Positions 17,335-26,052 are shown, counted from the stretch's first letter. The stretch: DNA of 64,000 nt from Microvirga terricola (GCF_011777495.1 NZ_JAATJS010000003.1:248001-312000), one strand, 5' to 3'. Translations and numbers: made by a program. The notes: generated by a model from the sequence alone, not told the origin.

Positions 17335-19440
17335 TCAAAAACCGTCGATGCTCTTAATAGCAAATGTATAAGCTAATGCGACCTCTTCCAGCCGGTCGAA
17401 ACGACCGGCTGCGCCGCCATGCCCAGCCTCCATGTTCAATTTAAGCAGGATAGGCCCGCCGCCCGACATCGTTGCGCGTAACCTTGCAACCCATTTCGCC
17501 GGCTCCCAATACGTGACGCGCGGGTCTGTGAGGCCGCCGAGCGCCAGGATCGCCGGATAAGCTTGGATCTTCACATTGTCGTAGGGCGAATAGGATAGAA
17601 TGGTTCGGAAGGCCTTTTCATCTGCGCCGGGATTACCCCATTCCGGCCATTCGGGCGGCGTAAGGGGAAGCTCCGCGTCCAGCATGGTGTTGAGCACGTC
17701 GACGAACGGTACCTCAGCGACGATGCCCGCAAAAAGATCGGGCGCGAGGTTGGCGACCGCTCCCATCAACATGCCGCCTGCGCTGCCGCCATGCGCGACG
17801 ATGCGTCCGCGCGACGTATAGCCCGCCTCTACAAGCGCTTCGCCGCAGGCGATGAAATCGGTGAAGGTGTTCGGCTTCTTCTCGCGCTTGCCGTCGAGAT
17901 ACCAGCGCCAGCCCTTTTCCGTGCCGCCGCGAATATGCGCGATGGCATAAACAAAGCCGCGGTCGACGAGTGAAAGAATGTTCGTGCGGAAGCCCGCCGA
18001 CATGGACATGCCATACGAGCCGTAGCCATAGAGTAGAAGCGGAGCCGAGCCGTCGAGTGCCACTTCGCGGCGATGAACGATGGATACGGGCACCCGCTCT
18101 CCATCCGGTGCGGTGGCGAAGAGCCGATGCGTGACGTAGTCGTCGGAGTTGTGTCCGCTCGGCACTTCCTGGCGCTTGCGAAGCGTACGCGTGCCGGTGC
18201 GCAAATTGTAGTCGATCACCTCGCTCGGAGTCTTCAGCGACGAGTAGCGATAGCGGAACACATCGGTGTCGAACTCGTATCCGGGGTCGACGCCGAGCGA
18301 GTACGTGTCCTCATCGAACGCGATCGTTTCCTCCCGGCCCGTTGCGATCTCGCGCAGCACGATGCGGGGCTTTGCGTCCTCGCGCTCGAGCCTGAGGAGG
18401 TAGCGCGAGAGTGCAACCACGAAGAGGATCATCACGCCCGGCCGATAAGGCACCAGGTCACGCCAGTTGGCGCGCGCAGGTGCGTCGACCGGTGCCGTCA
18501 TAATCTTGAAGTCTTCGGCCCCATCCGCATTGGTGAGGATGATGAGGCGGTCGCCGTGATGCTCCACGTCGTATTGCAGTTCGCGCGTGCGCGGCTCGAT
18601 CAGGCGCGGCGTGCCGGTCGGGTCGGCGCGGTCGATCATCCAGACTTCAGACGTTTCGTGATCGCTTACCTCGATCAGCACGAACGCATCCGATTGCGTG
18701 ACACCAAGCTTCACGAAGAAGCCGGGATCCTTCTCCTCGTAGATCGTCTCGTCCTCTGTGGCGGCCGTGCCGAGGAGGTGACGTTTGACGCGCACGGGGC
18801 GGTGATTTTCGTCGAGCTCGACGTAGTAGAAGCCGCTCGAATCGCCGAGCCAGACAACTCCGCCGGAGCTGTGCGGTACTTCGTCGGCCAGCTCATCGCC
18901 GGTCTCGAGGTCTCTCACACGAATTGTATAATATTCCGAGCCCTTGATGTCGGCACCCCAGGCCATCAGGCGGTGGCTTGGCGAATGATCCGCGCCGCCG
19001 AGGTCGAAGAAGGCGTGGCTTTCGGCTTCCCTGTCGCAATCGAGTAGAACGGCTTCGTCCCCGCCATCCCTGGGGCGGCGGCATACCAACGGATGCTGCC
19101 CGCCTTCGCGGTAGCGCGTGAAATAGGCGAAGGGGCCGTCCGGTTCGGGAACGGACGAATCATCCTCCTTGATGCGGGCCCGCATTTCGGCGACGAGGCG
19201 CTCCTGAAACGCTTCCGTTCCGGAAAGAGCCTCTTTCGCGTAAGCGTTTTCTTGTTCCAGACAGGTGCGGATGGCGGAATCGAGCGTGTCCGGATCTTTC
19301 AGCACGTCCTTCCAATTTTCGGCCTTCAGCCAAGCGTAATCGTCCCGAACCTGCACGCCATGGACGGTGAAGGCATGGGCCTTGGCGGGAATCGAAGGCG
19401 CCTGCGGCAGCGGATGGGAAGGAAGGCGTTCAAGTTTCAT
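17335..19440 (-). CDS. ptrB: Oligopeptidase B (prolyl oligopeptidase family S9A)
   Basis: A 701-residue serine peptidase that cleaves short peptides after Arg or Lys. The N-terminal beta-propeller spans about residues 80-430; the C-terminal alpha/beta-hydrolase carries Ser553 (HGGSAGGM), Asp639 (LTDPRV) and His674 (EAGHGG). Spacing between the triad residues agrees with E. coli oligopeptidase B. No signal peptide, so it should be cytosolic. No clear Shine-Dalgarno sequence precedes the ATG at 19440. The neighbours on either side appear unrelated to its function. Confidence 0.93.
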   Translation of the reverse strand: MKLERLPSHPLPQAPSIPAKAHAFTVHGVQVRDDYAWLKAENWKDVLKDPDTLDSAIRTCLEQENAYAKEALSGTEAFQERLVAEMRARIKEDDSSVPEPDGPFAYFTRYREGGQHPLVCRRPRDGGDEAVLLDCDREAESHAFFDLGGADHSPSHRLMAWGADIKGSEYYTIRVRDLETGDELADEVPHSSGGVVWLGDSSGFYYVELDENHRPVRVKRHLLGTAATEDETIYEEKDPGFFVKLGVTQSDAFVLIEVSDHETSEVWMIDRADPTGTPRLIEPRTRELQYDVEHHGDRLIILTNADGAEDFKIMTAPVDAPARANWRDLVPYRPGVMILFVVALSRYLLRLEREDAKPRIVLREIATGREETIAFDEDTYSLGVDPGYEFDTDVFRYRYSSLKTPSEVIDYNLRTGTRTLRKRQEVPSGHNSDDYVTHRLFATAPDGERVPVSIVHRREVALDGSAPLLLYGYGSYGMSMSAGFRTNILSLVDRGFVYAIAHIRGGTEKGWRWYLDGKREKKPNTFTDFIACGEALVEAGYTSRGRIVAHGGSAGGMLMGAVANLAPDLFAGIVAEVPFVDVLNTMLDAELPLTPPEWPEWGNPGADEKAFRTILSYSPYDNVKIQAYPAILALGGLTDPRVTYWEPAKWVARLRATMSGGGPILLKLNMEAGHGGAAGRFDRLEEVALAYTFAIKSIDGF

Positions 19441-19884
19441 GGAAGGACAATCTCGCTCGGAGCATCTTAAAGTTGAAGGAATGCTTTGAATGGCATTCTT
19501 ACATAACTCGGATTTGACGGGACAGGTCCGTCAAAAAGGCTCAAGCTTTCGCAGCGTGGCTTTCCAATTCCCTTTCTAGCTACTTCTTCGGGGCAGGTCA
19601 GGCAAAGGCCCGAGTCGCGACGTGACCTATGGTTATGTCAACCCTGGCAATTGTGGCGTTTTATTACAATCCGAAAGTTGATACACAGTTTTCCAAAGTT
19701 TTCCTTTTGAACATCTTGTCATCCGACCGAATTTGACATACGTGGACGGTCAGGCACGATATTCTGTGCGATTACGGTGCGGTTCGATGAAGATGCAAGC
19801 ATTGCATCGGAAAAGAATGCACAAATTTCAGCTTGAAAGCTTATTTGTGGCCGTTCTTGAGAGCCGGAAAGGAAGAAAAGCAAA
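19441..19884. promoter_or_regulatory. Long AT-rich intergenic region upstream of mucR and ptrB
   Basis: This 444-base gap between divergent genes is visibly richer in A and T than its surroundings. It contains a perfect inverted repeat TTGACGG...CCGTCAA (19514-19534), a TTGACA box at 19733-19738, and several A/T tracts such as AGTTTTCC repeated in tandem near 19687-19704. MucR-family proteins are known to bind AT-rich DNA and often repress their own gene, so this is the likely site of mucR autoregulation. No open frame of note and no recognisable RNA gene was seen. Confidence 0.5.
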
Positions 19885-20313
19885 ATGAGCGACAACATCG
19901 CTGCTGCAAACTATATTGAACTGGCTGCGGATATCGTATCGGCGTATGTGAGTAACAACTCGGTTCCGTCGGGCGATCTTCCGACCCTGATCAGCGACGT
20001 TCACTCGGCTCTTCTTCGCGTCGGCGGCGGCGTGGTGGAAGCCCCGGTCGAGGCTCCGAAGCCCGCCGTTCCGGTCAAGAAGTCGGTGACGCCGGACTAC
20101 ATTGTCTGCCTGGAAGATGGCAAGAAGTTCAAGTCGCTGAAGCGCCACCTGCGCACGCAGTACAACATGACCCCCGAGCAATACCGCGAAAAGTGGGCTC
20201 TCCCGGTCGATTATCCGATGGTCGCCCCGAACTACGCCAAGGCTCGTTCCGAGTTGGCGAAGGAAATGGGCCTCGGCCAGCAGCGCCGCAAGCGCCGCTC
20301 CTCGCGCGGCTAA
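19885..20313 (+). CDS. mucR: MucR/Ros family zinc-finger transcriptional regulator
   Basis: A 142-residue MucR/Ros regulator. The C-terminal half contains the prokaryotic zinc-finger-like core [18 protein letters not shown] followed by [11 protein letters not shown] and YPMVAPNYA. As in many MucR proteins, an Asp stands where Ros has its second Cys. The last ligand position, commonly His in RTHYN, reads Gln here (RTQYN), so zinc binding may be altered. The N-terminal 60 residues carry the oligomerisation region. GGAAAGGAAG precedes the ATG. In rhizobia such proteins are H-NS-like repressors of surface polysaccharide, motility and cell-cycle genes. A strong terminator follows. Confidence 0.92.
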   Translation: MSDNIAAANYIELAADIVSAYVSNNSVPSGDLPTLISDVHSALLRVGGGVVEAPVEAPKPAVPVKKSVTPDYIVCLEDGKKFKSLKRHLRTQYNMTPEQYREKWALPVDYPMVAPNYAKARSELAKEMGLGQQRRKRRSSRG

Positions 20314-20337
20314 GAGCCGGTCTTTCGCGATGAAATC

Positions 20338-20362
20338 AGCCGCCCTCGGGCGGCTTTTTTCT
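20338..20362 (+). terminator. Intrinsic terminator of mucR
   Basis: AGCCGCC (20338-20344) and GGCGGCT (20349-20355) form a stem around CTCG, followed by a run of T residues (TTTTTTCTTT). It lies 24 bases after the mucR stop codon. Confidence 0.9.
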
Positions 20363-20475
20363 TTGAGGCCATCCGCGACTTGGCGGTATTCGGCTTCGCG
20401 CTTTTGCGGCTTTTCTGCCGTCGGGAGGAGGTGTCTCCTTCGTTATCCTCACAATTAACAATTGCGCCTTGAGCC

Positions 20476-20527
20476 TTGACAGATAGGAATGGGGCCCACT
20501 ATCGGGGCAGAAAGGACGCGTCCTTTC
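20476..20527 (+). promoter_or_regulatory. Promoter and overlapping perfect palindrome before the DUF6456 gene
   Basis: TTGACA (20476-20481) is followed after 17 bases by CTATCG (20499-20504), a good match to the rhizobial housekeeping promoter. At 20510-20527 lies the perfect 18-base palindrome GAAAGGACGCGTCCTTTC, where transcription would begin. It may be an operator, or the hairpin of the leader RNA. The start codon is 25 bases further on. Confidence 0.55.
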
Positions 20528-20551
20528 GTTCTTTTACTTTAGGAACAAAAC

Positions 20552-21529
20552 ATGAACAAAAATGAAAATTATTGGTCTGGGTCAAAGGTTTCAGGACAAG
20601 GCAAGAAGGCTGGAGCGGGAGCTGAAAAAGGCGGAAAGCCTAAGAAAAAAGCAAAAAGCGCGCCTGAGTCGTCCAATCTCCGCCGCAACGACGCGCTGAC
20701 CCGGGAAGCCAAGCGCCTTCTGACGGCGCTGGGGCTTCCGGAGGCGCGCGTCTTGGTCGATCCCACGGATGAAAACGACGTCATTCTCCACAAGAAGCGG
20801 GCAGGGGTTTCGATGGGGGCGGGGCGGTTTTCGCGCGCTGCGGCCGAGTCGCTCGACCGCAACGATCTTGCTCAATGGCACAAGTCCGAGACGGGGCAGA
20901 CGACGCTGCAACTGACCGAGGCCGGGCTGGCGCATCTTCGCCGGGCAGAGGTGCCGGGGGCGGAAGAGGGCTTCTTTCATCAGCATCGCGAAACGGTTGT
21001 CGGTGAAGTCGAAACCGAAGCCCGAACGAAGCGGGTGCGGATGGATGCTGAGGAAAGCCCCCTCGACTGGCTTCGCCGCCGTAAAGGCCGCGATGGCGAA
21101 CCGATGATTGATGCGGCCTGTTATCAGGCCGGCGAGCGTCTGAGGACCGACATCATGCTGGCGGGCCTGCTGCCGGGCGTCACGGCGCGGTGGGATGCCA
21201 TGCCGCGAGGTGGCGGCCCGACCTCACCCTCGGAGGCGACCGACCGCATGATCGCGGCCCGCCAGCGGCTCAGGAACGCTTTCGACGCTCTGGGTTCCGA
21301 TTTCAGCGACCTTCTGGTGGATCTCTGCGGCTTCCTCAAAGGGCTGGAATTGATCGAGCGGGAGCGGCAATGGCCGGCGCGCTCGGCCAAGATCGTAGTG
21401 CGGCTCGCACTGGCGCGGTTGGCCGAGCATTACGGCATCGAAACCGCGGCGCGCGGGCCCGCCGCGTCACGTGGCATTCGCACCTGGCAGGCTGTGGTGA
21501 TCGAGGGAGGGCGGCGCGCTCGGGCTTGA
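20552..21529 (+). CDS. DUF6456 domain-containing protein
   Basis: A 325-residue soluble protein. The first 40 residues are a Lys/Gly-rich basic tail. Residues 45-130 resemble a winged-helix-like fold, and the C-terminal part from SPLDWLRRRKGRDG onward matches the DUF6456 region common in alphaproteobacteria (LRTDIMLAGLLPGVTARWD, then DLLVDLCGFLKGLE and LALARLAEHYGI). The C-terminal segment has the look of a DNA-binding helical domain, and a regulatory role is plausible, but no function is established. The upstream region has a good promoter overlapped by a palindrome. It is followed by the convergent sufE gene. Confidence 0.8.
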   Translation: MNKNENYWSGSKVSGQGKKAGAGAEKGGKPKKKAKSAPESSNLRRNDALTREAKRLLTALGLPEARVLVDPTDENDVILHKKRAGVSMGAGRFSRAAAESLDRNDLAQWHKSETGQTTLQLTEAGLAHLRRAEVPGAEEGFFHQHRETVVGEVETEARTKRVRMDAEESPLDWLRRRKGRDGEPMIDAACYQAGERLRTDIMLAGLLPGVTARWDAMPRGGGPTSPSEATDRMIAARQRLRNAFDALGSDFSDLLVDLCGFLKGLELIERERQWPARSAKIVVRLALARLAEHYGIETAARGPAASRGIRTWQAVVIEGGRRARA

Positions 21530-21536
21530 GCATGCG

Positions 21537-21965
21537 TTACGAGGCGGTCAGGGCCACCTGCGCATCGCGGCGGATGCGCTCGACCATGGCCCTGACACCG
21601 TTTGACCGTTGCGGCGTCAGATGCTCGACGAGGCCGAGGCCCTTGAAGAGGCCGAGGGCGTCGACATCCAGCGCCTCGGCGGGCGTCCGGCCGTTATAGA
21701 GTGCGATCAGCAGGGCGGTCAGGCCGCGGACGATATGGGCGTCGCTGTCGCCCACGAGATGCAGCCGGGGCTCGCTCTTCGACTCGTCGAGCGTCGTGAC
21801 CAGCCAGACCTGGCTGGCACAGCCACGGACCTTGTTGGCGTCGACGTGCTGCTCCGCCGGCAGCGGCTCCATCTGGCGGCCGAGCTCGATGACGTAGCGA
21901 TAGCGCTCTTCCCAGTCGTCGAGCAGCTCGAAGTTGGAGATGATTTCGTCGATGGTTGGCAGCAT
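21537..21965 (-). CDS. sufE: SufE-type cysteine desulfuration protein
   Basis: A 142-residue SufE family protein that accepts persulfide sulfur from a cysteine desulfurase (SufS) and passes it on for Fe-S cluster assembly. The active cysteine is Cys49, in NKVRGCASQVWL; the N-terminus DEIISNFELLDDWEERYRY is typical. ATG at 21965 gives the standard length; an upstream in-frame ATG at 22061 would add 32 residues that come from the dispersed repeat just upstream and are not protein-like. No other suf genes are adjacent, which is common for this stand-alone gene. Confidence 0.92.
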   Translation of the reverse strand: MLPTIDEIISNFELLDDWEERYRYVIELGRQMEPLPAEQHVDANKVRGCASQVWLVTTLDESKSEPRLHLVGDSDAHIVRGLTALLIALYNGRTPAEALDVDALGLFKGLGLVEHLTPQRSNGVRAMVERIRRDAQVALTAS

Positions 21966-21975
21966 GGCGTTCCCG

Positions 21976-22080
21976 CTTAGAGCATGATCAGAACAAGTGG
22001 ACACCGGTTGTTCTCGCCGATCATGCGGCAATAAGGAATCGAGAGCTTGATCATGTTTCAAAGAGACATGATCAAGTTCG
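21976..22080. repeat. Dispersed repeat, copy A (Rhizobiales-type)
   Basis: A roughly 105-base element running from CTTAGAGCATGATC through GTGGACACCGGTTGTTCT, GATCATGCGGCAATAAGGAA and GAGCTTGATCATG. A second copy in inverted orientation lies at 26053-26156 and agrees along its whole length with scattered differences. The element contains internal palindromes around GATCATG. Copy A lies directly upstream of the sufE start codon, so it forms the sufE leader. Confidence 0.85.
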
Positions 22081-22136
22081 ATAATCTGCCGGTCATATAA
22101 TCTTTTGGCGATGTCTTGGCGATGGGAGAGGGGCCA

Positions 22137-22466
22137 TCAGCTCCGCGGCTTGTTGGCGTCACCACGCCATGCAGGGTGGCGGTCGGTCGCCTGGAGCGTG
22201 TCCGTGGGCTTGGCCTCGGCGGTTGCCCCCGAAGCGGTCAGGATTTTTCCGATCACCGCCTGCTTCGCGCTCTCAGGGAGAGCCTGCCACATATCCTCCA
22301 AGCGCGCGGCGGTCTCCGGCGTCGGAGCTGCTGCCTTCGCGTCCTGGGCGCTCTTAGTCCAGCCGAGGAGCGAATCGAAGGCTGCCGCTCCATCGCCCGT
22401 TTGACGGACGGGCGAGTAATAAAAGATCGCGCCGACGATGGCGATGAAACGCAGGATCGAGAACAT
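22137..22466 (-). CDS. Hypothetical membrane-anchored protein, 109 residues
   Basis: Encodes 109 residues with one N-terminal hydrophobic segment (about residues 3-18, FSILRFIAIVGAIFYYSP) that may anchor or export the protein. The rest is alanine rich and helical, including a conserved-looking stretch RLEDMWQALPESAKQAVIGKIL around residues 55-78. The start lacks a strong ribosome binding site. Small proteins of this shape occur near cell-envelope genes in rhizobia, but I cannot assign a family with confidence. It lies alone between sufE and the peptidoglycan-binding gene. Confidence 0.65.
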   Translation of the reverse strand: MFSILRFIAIVGAIFYYSPVRQTGDGAAAFDSLLGWTKSAQDAKAAAPTPETAARLEDMWQALPESAKQAVIGKILTASGATAEAKPTDTLQATDRHPAWRGDANKPRS

Positions 22467-22747
22467 GTCGTGCCTGTGTCAGGGCTGGTTGGTGACGTGC
22501 AGCATCATAACGCCAAGGCAGCCCGGCGCGGCGGCAACCTCGAAAGAGGATGAACAAATGGTTGCAGCGTTGCGCTGCTGCCCTAAGTGGCTGAAAACGA
22601 AGAGAGAATAATTTGCCGGTGATCGTGTGCGCGGCATTGTGACGAGTCAGGGGCGGTCTTGCGGGCGATCAGGCCGGGTGGCTTTAGGGTTCGTTTAAGT
22701 CGCCTCTGCCACGCTCCGGGCGAATAGGACGATAGGGATTAAGAGAC

Positions 22748-23533
22748 GTGCGTGAAGCCCTTGCAGCCCGCCCGGACGAGGACTTTGTCATCTCGGCGCC
22801 GGTGCGGCGGAAATCCGTGGCGAGAGCGAAGCCGAGGAAGCTCGGCGTCGGTGCGCGCGTCATGGCTTTCGTCATGGACCATCCGCGGGAGATGGTGGCC
22901 GCTGCCTTCCTGACAGGATGCGCCGGAATCATCGCCTGGAATGCGCTTGTCCTGCAAAGCGCTCGCCATCCCGCGCCGCTCTTCAACCATCGGGACGGTA
23001 ACGCCGCATCGGCGCGGCCGGTGCCGCCGGCGCGTCCTGCGCCACTCCCCGCGATGCCGGAGCCGCAGGCTGCCATGCCGGCACCCGCCCAACCCGCTCT
23101 AGCCGCACCGGCTCAAGCAGCTCCGCCTGCGGCGGCTGCACCGAAGCTGCCGTCGCGCAGTGCGATTGCCGATCTGATCCGCAACGGCGGTGAAATGCCG
23201 GCTGCGCCGCCGCGTCCTGCTGCTGTTCCATCTGCGCCAATACCTCTCGCTGCGCCTGCTCCGGCGATGCGCGATCCCATCGGAGACATCATCCGCATGG
23301 GCGGTCCTGTGCCGACGCCGCCCGCCAATGTCGGCAAGAGCGACGTCGTCCTTTCCGGCCAGCGCGCGCTCGCGAAACTGGGCTACAACGTTAAGCCCGA
23401 TGGCGTGATGGGAGCGGGGACACGTCAGGCCATCGAGCGCTTCGAGCAGGAACGCCGTCTGCCGGTTACCGGCGATTTCAGTCCGCGCACAATCCGCGAG
23501 CTGGCGGCGGCCTCCGGAATCGCGGTTCAATAG
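22748..23533 (+). CDS. Membrane-anchored peptidoglycan-binding protein
   Basis: A 261-residue protein with a basic N-terminus, one transmembrane helix (about residues 48-70), a long Pro/Ala-rich linker (about 80-185) that would span the periplasm, and a C-terminal peptidoglycan-binding domain of type 1 (about 200-258) with GQRALAKLGYNVKPDGVMG and GTRQAIERFEQERRLPVTG. GTG at 22748 is the start, with a weak AAGAG upstream. It overlaps the DUF1491 gene by one base (TAGTG), showing translational coupling. Likely tethers the inner membrane to the cell wall; the partner is unknown. Confidence 0.85.
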   Translation: MREALAARPDEDFVISAPVRRKSVARAKPRKLGVGARVMAFVMDHPREMVAAAFLTGCAGIIAWNALVLQSARHPAPLFNHRDGNAASARPVPPARPAPLPAMPEPQAAMPAPAQPALAAPAQAAPPAAAAPKLPSRSAIADLIRNGGEMPAAPPRPAAVPSAPIPLAAPAPAMRDPIGDIIRMGGPVPTPPANVGKSDVVLSGQRALAKLGYNVKPDGVMGAGTRQAIERFEQERRLPVTGDFSPRTIRELAAASGIAVQ

Positions 23534-23874
23534 TGGCGCGGCTTCGCTCCGATTTCTGGGTGTCGGCCTATCTTCGCCGCTGCGCAATCGAAGGCGTAGA
23601 GGCCGTCTTGCGCCGGCGCGGTTCGGCGGAGGCGGGTGCGATCTTCGTCAAGCTCGATCATCTCGACGGTACCGCGAGTCTTTTTGCGCCCGCGCCGCAG
23701 CTTTTCGTCGAGGACAGGGACGAGCGCCTTTTCTCCGCGGTCATCCTGAACGGCACGCCGCTCGATGTGGAAGAGCGGATGACGCGGGAGATTCGATTCG
23801 ATTCCGACCTGTGGCTGCTGGAAGTCGACGACCGCGCCGGGCGTCATTTCCTCGATCTCGCGCCCGGGACCTGA
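23533..23874 (+). CDS. DUF1491 family protein
   Basis: A 113-residue soluble protein of the DUF1491 family, recognised by its start LRSDFWVSAYLRRC and the segment GSAEAGAIFVKLDHLDG. The C-terminal half contains RMTREIRFDSDLWLLEVDD. Function is unknown; the family is widespread in alphaproteobacteria. GTG at 23533 overlaps the stop of the peptidoglycan-binding gene by one base, so it is expressed by translational coupling. Confidence 0.88.
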   Translation: MARLRSDFWVSAYLRRCAIEGVEAVLRRRGSAEAGAIFVKLDHLDGTASLFAPAPQLFVEDRDERLFSAVILNGTPLDVEERMTREIRFDSDLWLLEVDDRAGRHFLDLAPGT

Positions 23875-24076
23875 ACCGGCTTCACGATGTCGGGAGTCCG
23901 GCAGCAGGGCCGGAATATCTTGCTTTCCTTCGGGAACTGAAGCGCGGCCGTGCCTGTTATTTCCCTGCCAGGCGATGTTTTCGACAGCGCCCGCCGGAGC
24001 GGAAACGGTCTGTTAACCATAACGCTATTTTCTGACGTGGTGGTCGAGCAGACGGGCCCAGCAAAGGGAGGTCATC

Positions 24077-24283
24077 ATGCACGAGGTTTCGACAAGATCG
24101 CCGGGAGCTGTCGTCGCATTCCCCGACGCCGCTTCACGCCCCAATCGTCCGAATCTGTCAGCGGACGAACCGAGGGGTGAGATCCTGCTCTTCACCGGCG
24201 TGCGTTATGAGCGGCCGGCGCCCAGTCCCGGTCCTTCGCGCCCTTTCGCTTCCCATGGTCCAGGACGCCGTAGAAGGTCCTGA
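24077..24283 (+). CDS. Small conserved-looking protein, 68 residues
   Basis: A 68-residue protein preceded by an excellent AAGGGAGG site six bases before the ATG. The N-terminal part is variable; the core GEILLFTGVRYERP resembles a motif in short rhizobial proteins of unknown function, and the tail is Arg/Pro-rich. No signal peptide or membrane segment. It stands alone in a 450-base gap between the DUF1491 gene and the convergent GNAT gene. The strong ribosome binding site is the main evidence for expression. Confidence 0.6.
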   Translation: MHEVSTRSPGAVVAFPDAASRPNRPNLSADEPRGEILLFTGVRYERPAPSPGPSRPFASHGPGRRRRS

Positions 24284-24319
24284 CGATCTCGCGTTGGCGC
24301 GAAAGAACTCGGTAGTCGT

Positions 24320-24814
24320 TCACGCGAGTTCGCGCACCATCATCACCGCATCCGCGCCGTAACTGAAAAGTTTCGCTTGCAGGCCCGGTACGGTCCTCAC
24401 CTTAAAACCCAGCTTCTCCCAGAACGCCTGCGATTTGTTGACGGCAACCAACGACATGTTGGCAAAGCCGGCTGAGCGCGCATGCGCCGCCAGAAGCGCG
24501 CCGGCCTGCGCCGCATATCCCTTGCCGCGCGCTTCCGGCAGCAAGGCGACATCGTGGACGTAGTAGGTCGCCGCGTCGCGCGGAATTCCACCGAGGCGCG
24601 AATTCAAAGCCGGCGGTTCGTCGAAGCGCCAGGGATGCGTCAGCGCATATCCGATCAGCGCATCGCCTTCGACCAGAACATGGCAGCCGTCGGGATAGAT
24701 GGCTTGCCGTTCAACAAAAACGTCCCGGTCCTCAGGATGATCCAAATGAATTCGGTCCGCCAAAACCTTCACGTCGTCGAGGTCATGCGGTGTCATGGGG
24801 CGCCAGGGCATCAT
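24320..24814 (-). CDS. GNAT family N-acetyltransferase
   Basis: A 164-residue acetyltransferase. The acetyl-CoA pyrophosphate-binding motif is VALLPEARGKGYAAQAG near residues 92-108, followed by NMSLVAVNKSQAFWEKLGFK, the usual strand 5/helix 4 region. The substrate cannot be predicted. The start codon overlaps the stop of the DUF1254 gene (ATGA), so it is the third gene of a translationally coupled set with the DUF1214 and DUF1254 genes. Confidence 0.88.
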   Translation of the reverse strand: MMPWRPMTPHDLDDVKVLADRIHLDHPEDRDVFVERQAIYPDGCHVLVEGDALIGYALTHPWRFDEPPALNSRLGGIPRDAATYYVHDVALLPEARGKGYAAQAGALLAAHARSAGFANMSLVAVNKSQAFWEKLGFKVRTVPGLQAKLFSYGADAVMMVRELA

Positions 24815-25383
24815 TCTTCGTCTTCGTCTTGATCCACCGTGCAGGACACGGCCTTTGCGGCTTCTTCCGCCTGCGCGCGTAAACTCGCCATTGGCGCGAC
24901 CACGCGCACTACCACATAGCCTCGGTTGCCGGGCGCGACAATTCTCACATCGCGGGAAGGGGCATTCTCGTCATCGTCCGCGCGCGCTTCGTCGAGCTGG
25001 CGGGGTGTCATGACGACGAGCTCGAGTTGCCCGCGCGCCGCCGCCTTGTCGGTCACCGCGAAGAAAAGATCGCCCGTCTTGGCGTGAAACGACACCATCA
25101 TGAGAAGCGGCCCGGTTCTGGCCGCGACGCGCGTCGGCCCCAAGTCGAGATCGAAGGGACAGACAGCCACCACCGCCGCGGGATCAGGCTTCGGAAGCCA
25201 TGTCGGTGCGCCGCCGGGAGCGCTGATGATCTGCGCTGTTTCTGCAGGAGGGAGTGCGGCGATTCTCGCAAACGCGTCTTGCCGCGCGAAATGCGGACTC
25301 GCCAGAATGACGGCGATGTGCACGCCCGCCGCGAGCACGAGGCCTATCGATGTCGCAATGATGAACCGGCCGAGCAATCTCAT
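24811..25383 (-). CDS. DUF1254 domain-containing membrane protein
   Basis: A 190-residue protein with an N-terminal membrane helix or signal anchor (about residues 5-25) and a periplasmic domain resembling the DUF1254 half of larger proteins. Visible are CPFDLDLGPTRVAARTG and PLLMMVSFHAKTGDLFFAVTD. ATG at 25383 overlaps the stop of the DUF1214 gene by four bases. The tail is acidic. DUF1214 and DUF1254 genes usually occur together in rhizobia; their role is unknown. The longer open frame upstream is antisense or out-of-frame and was set aside. Confidence 0.82.
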   Translation of the reverse strand: MRLLGRFIIATSIGLVLAAGVHIAVILASPHFARQDAFARIAALPPAETAQIISAPGGAPTWLPKPDPAAVVAVCPFDLDLGPTRVAARTGPLLMMVSFHAKTGDLFFAVTDKAAARGQLELVVMTPRQLDEARADDDENAPSRDVRIVAPGNRGYVVVRVVAPMASLRAQAEEAAKAVSCTVDQDEDEE

Positions 25384-26003
25384 GATGGGCACCCCACGCG
25401 TTCGATGGTGGGGAGTGAGCCTGCATCGAGATTGGAACCCGCAGCGCCCGGCGTATCGTAGAGACGCAGCACGATGTTGAACGATCCCGCGGCCGGAAGC
25501 TGGATCCAGTTTCCGGGTTGAAGGTCGCGGGACAGCGTGATGACGAATTTGTTGTCCGCGTTTCTGATGATCTCTCCCGACGTGAAACCGCGGCGTCCGA
25601 GGTCCGTGACGGCGAGATTGTTCGCCCTGTCGTAGATCGTCATCGTCCACAGCCGCGCGGGCGGTGTGACGGAACCGACGCGATAGGAACAGCTCGTGTC
25701 GAACCTGCGCCCCTGGTTGTCGAAGCGCGCGATCAGCGCGACGCCTTCGCCGGTCGCCAGCGGAATGTCGCCGCGTCGCGCCACGATGGCGCGCATGTAG
25801 GGATCGGCGTCTGTGGAGCCGAGTTTGAGCCATGTCTGCCAGGGGCCGAGGCGCAGGACCCCGAAGGGCGGATCTTCTTTCAGCACTGCATAAGCCGAAC
25901 CGAGCCCGAGCCCCAGCGCCAGCAGGAAAGCATAAACGATGAGCACAGCCGTTAGGTTCAGGCGGGGTTTTCCGGCGTGCGCCTGACGGGGAGAAACGCG
26001 CAT
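25380..26003 (-). CDS. DUF1214 domain-containing protein
   Basis: A 207-residue protein with an N-terminal membrane segment (about residues 17-40) and a DUF1214 beta-sandwich. Typical features are RLWTMTIYDRANNLAVTD, followed by NADNKFVITLSRD and GNWIQLPAAGSFNIVLRLYD. It is the first gene of the DUF1214-DUF1254-GNAT set, with four-base overlaps at each junction. The dispersed repeat copy B lies upstream of it. The function of the family is not established. Confidence 0.87.
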   Translation of the reverse strand: MRVSPRQAHAGKPRLNLTAVLIVYAFLLALGLGLGSAYAVLKEDPPFGVLRLGPWQTWLKLGSTDADPYMRAIVARRGDIPLATGEGVALIARFDNQGRRFDTSCSYRVGSVTPPARLWTMTIYDRANNLAVTDLGRRGFTSGEIIRNADNKFVITLSRDLQPGNWIQLPAAGSFNIVLRLYDTPGAAGSNLDAGSLPTIERVGCPS

Positions 26004-26052
26004 CGAAGCCAGCGCCGGAGTTTTCCTTAAAATGGCCGCGCCCTCCCATCTT

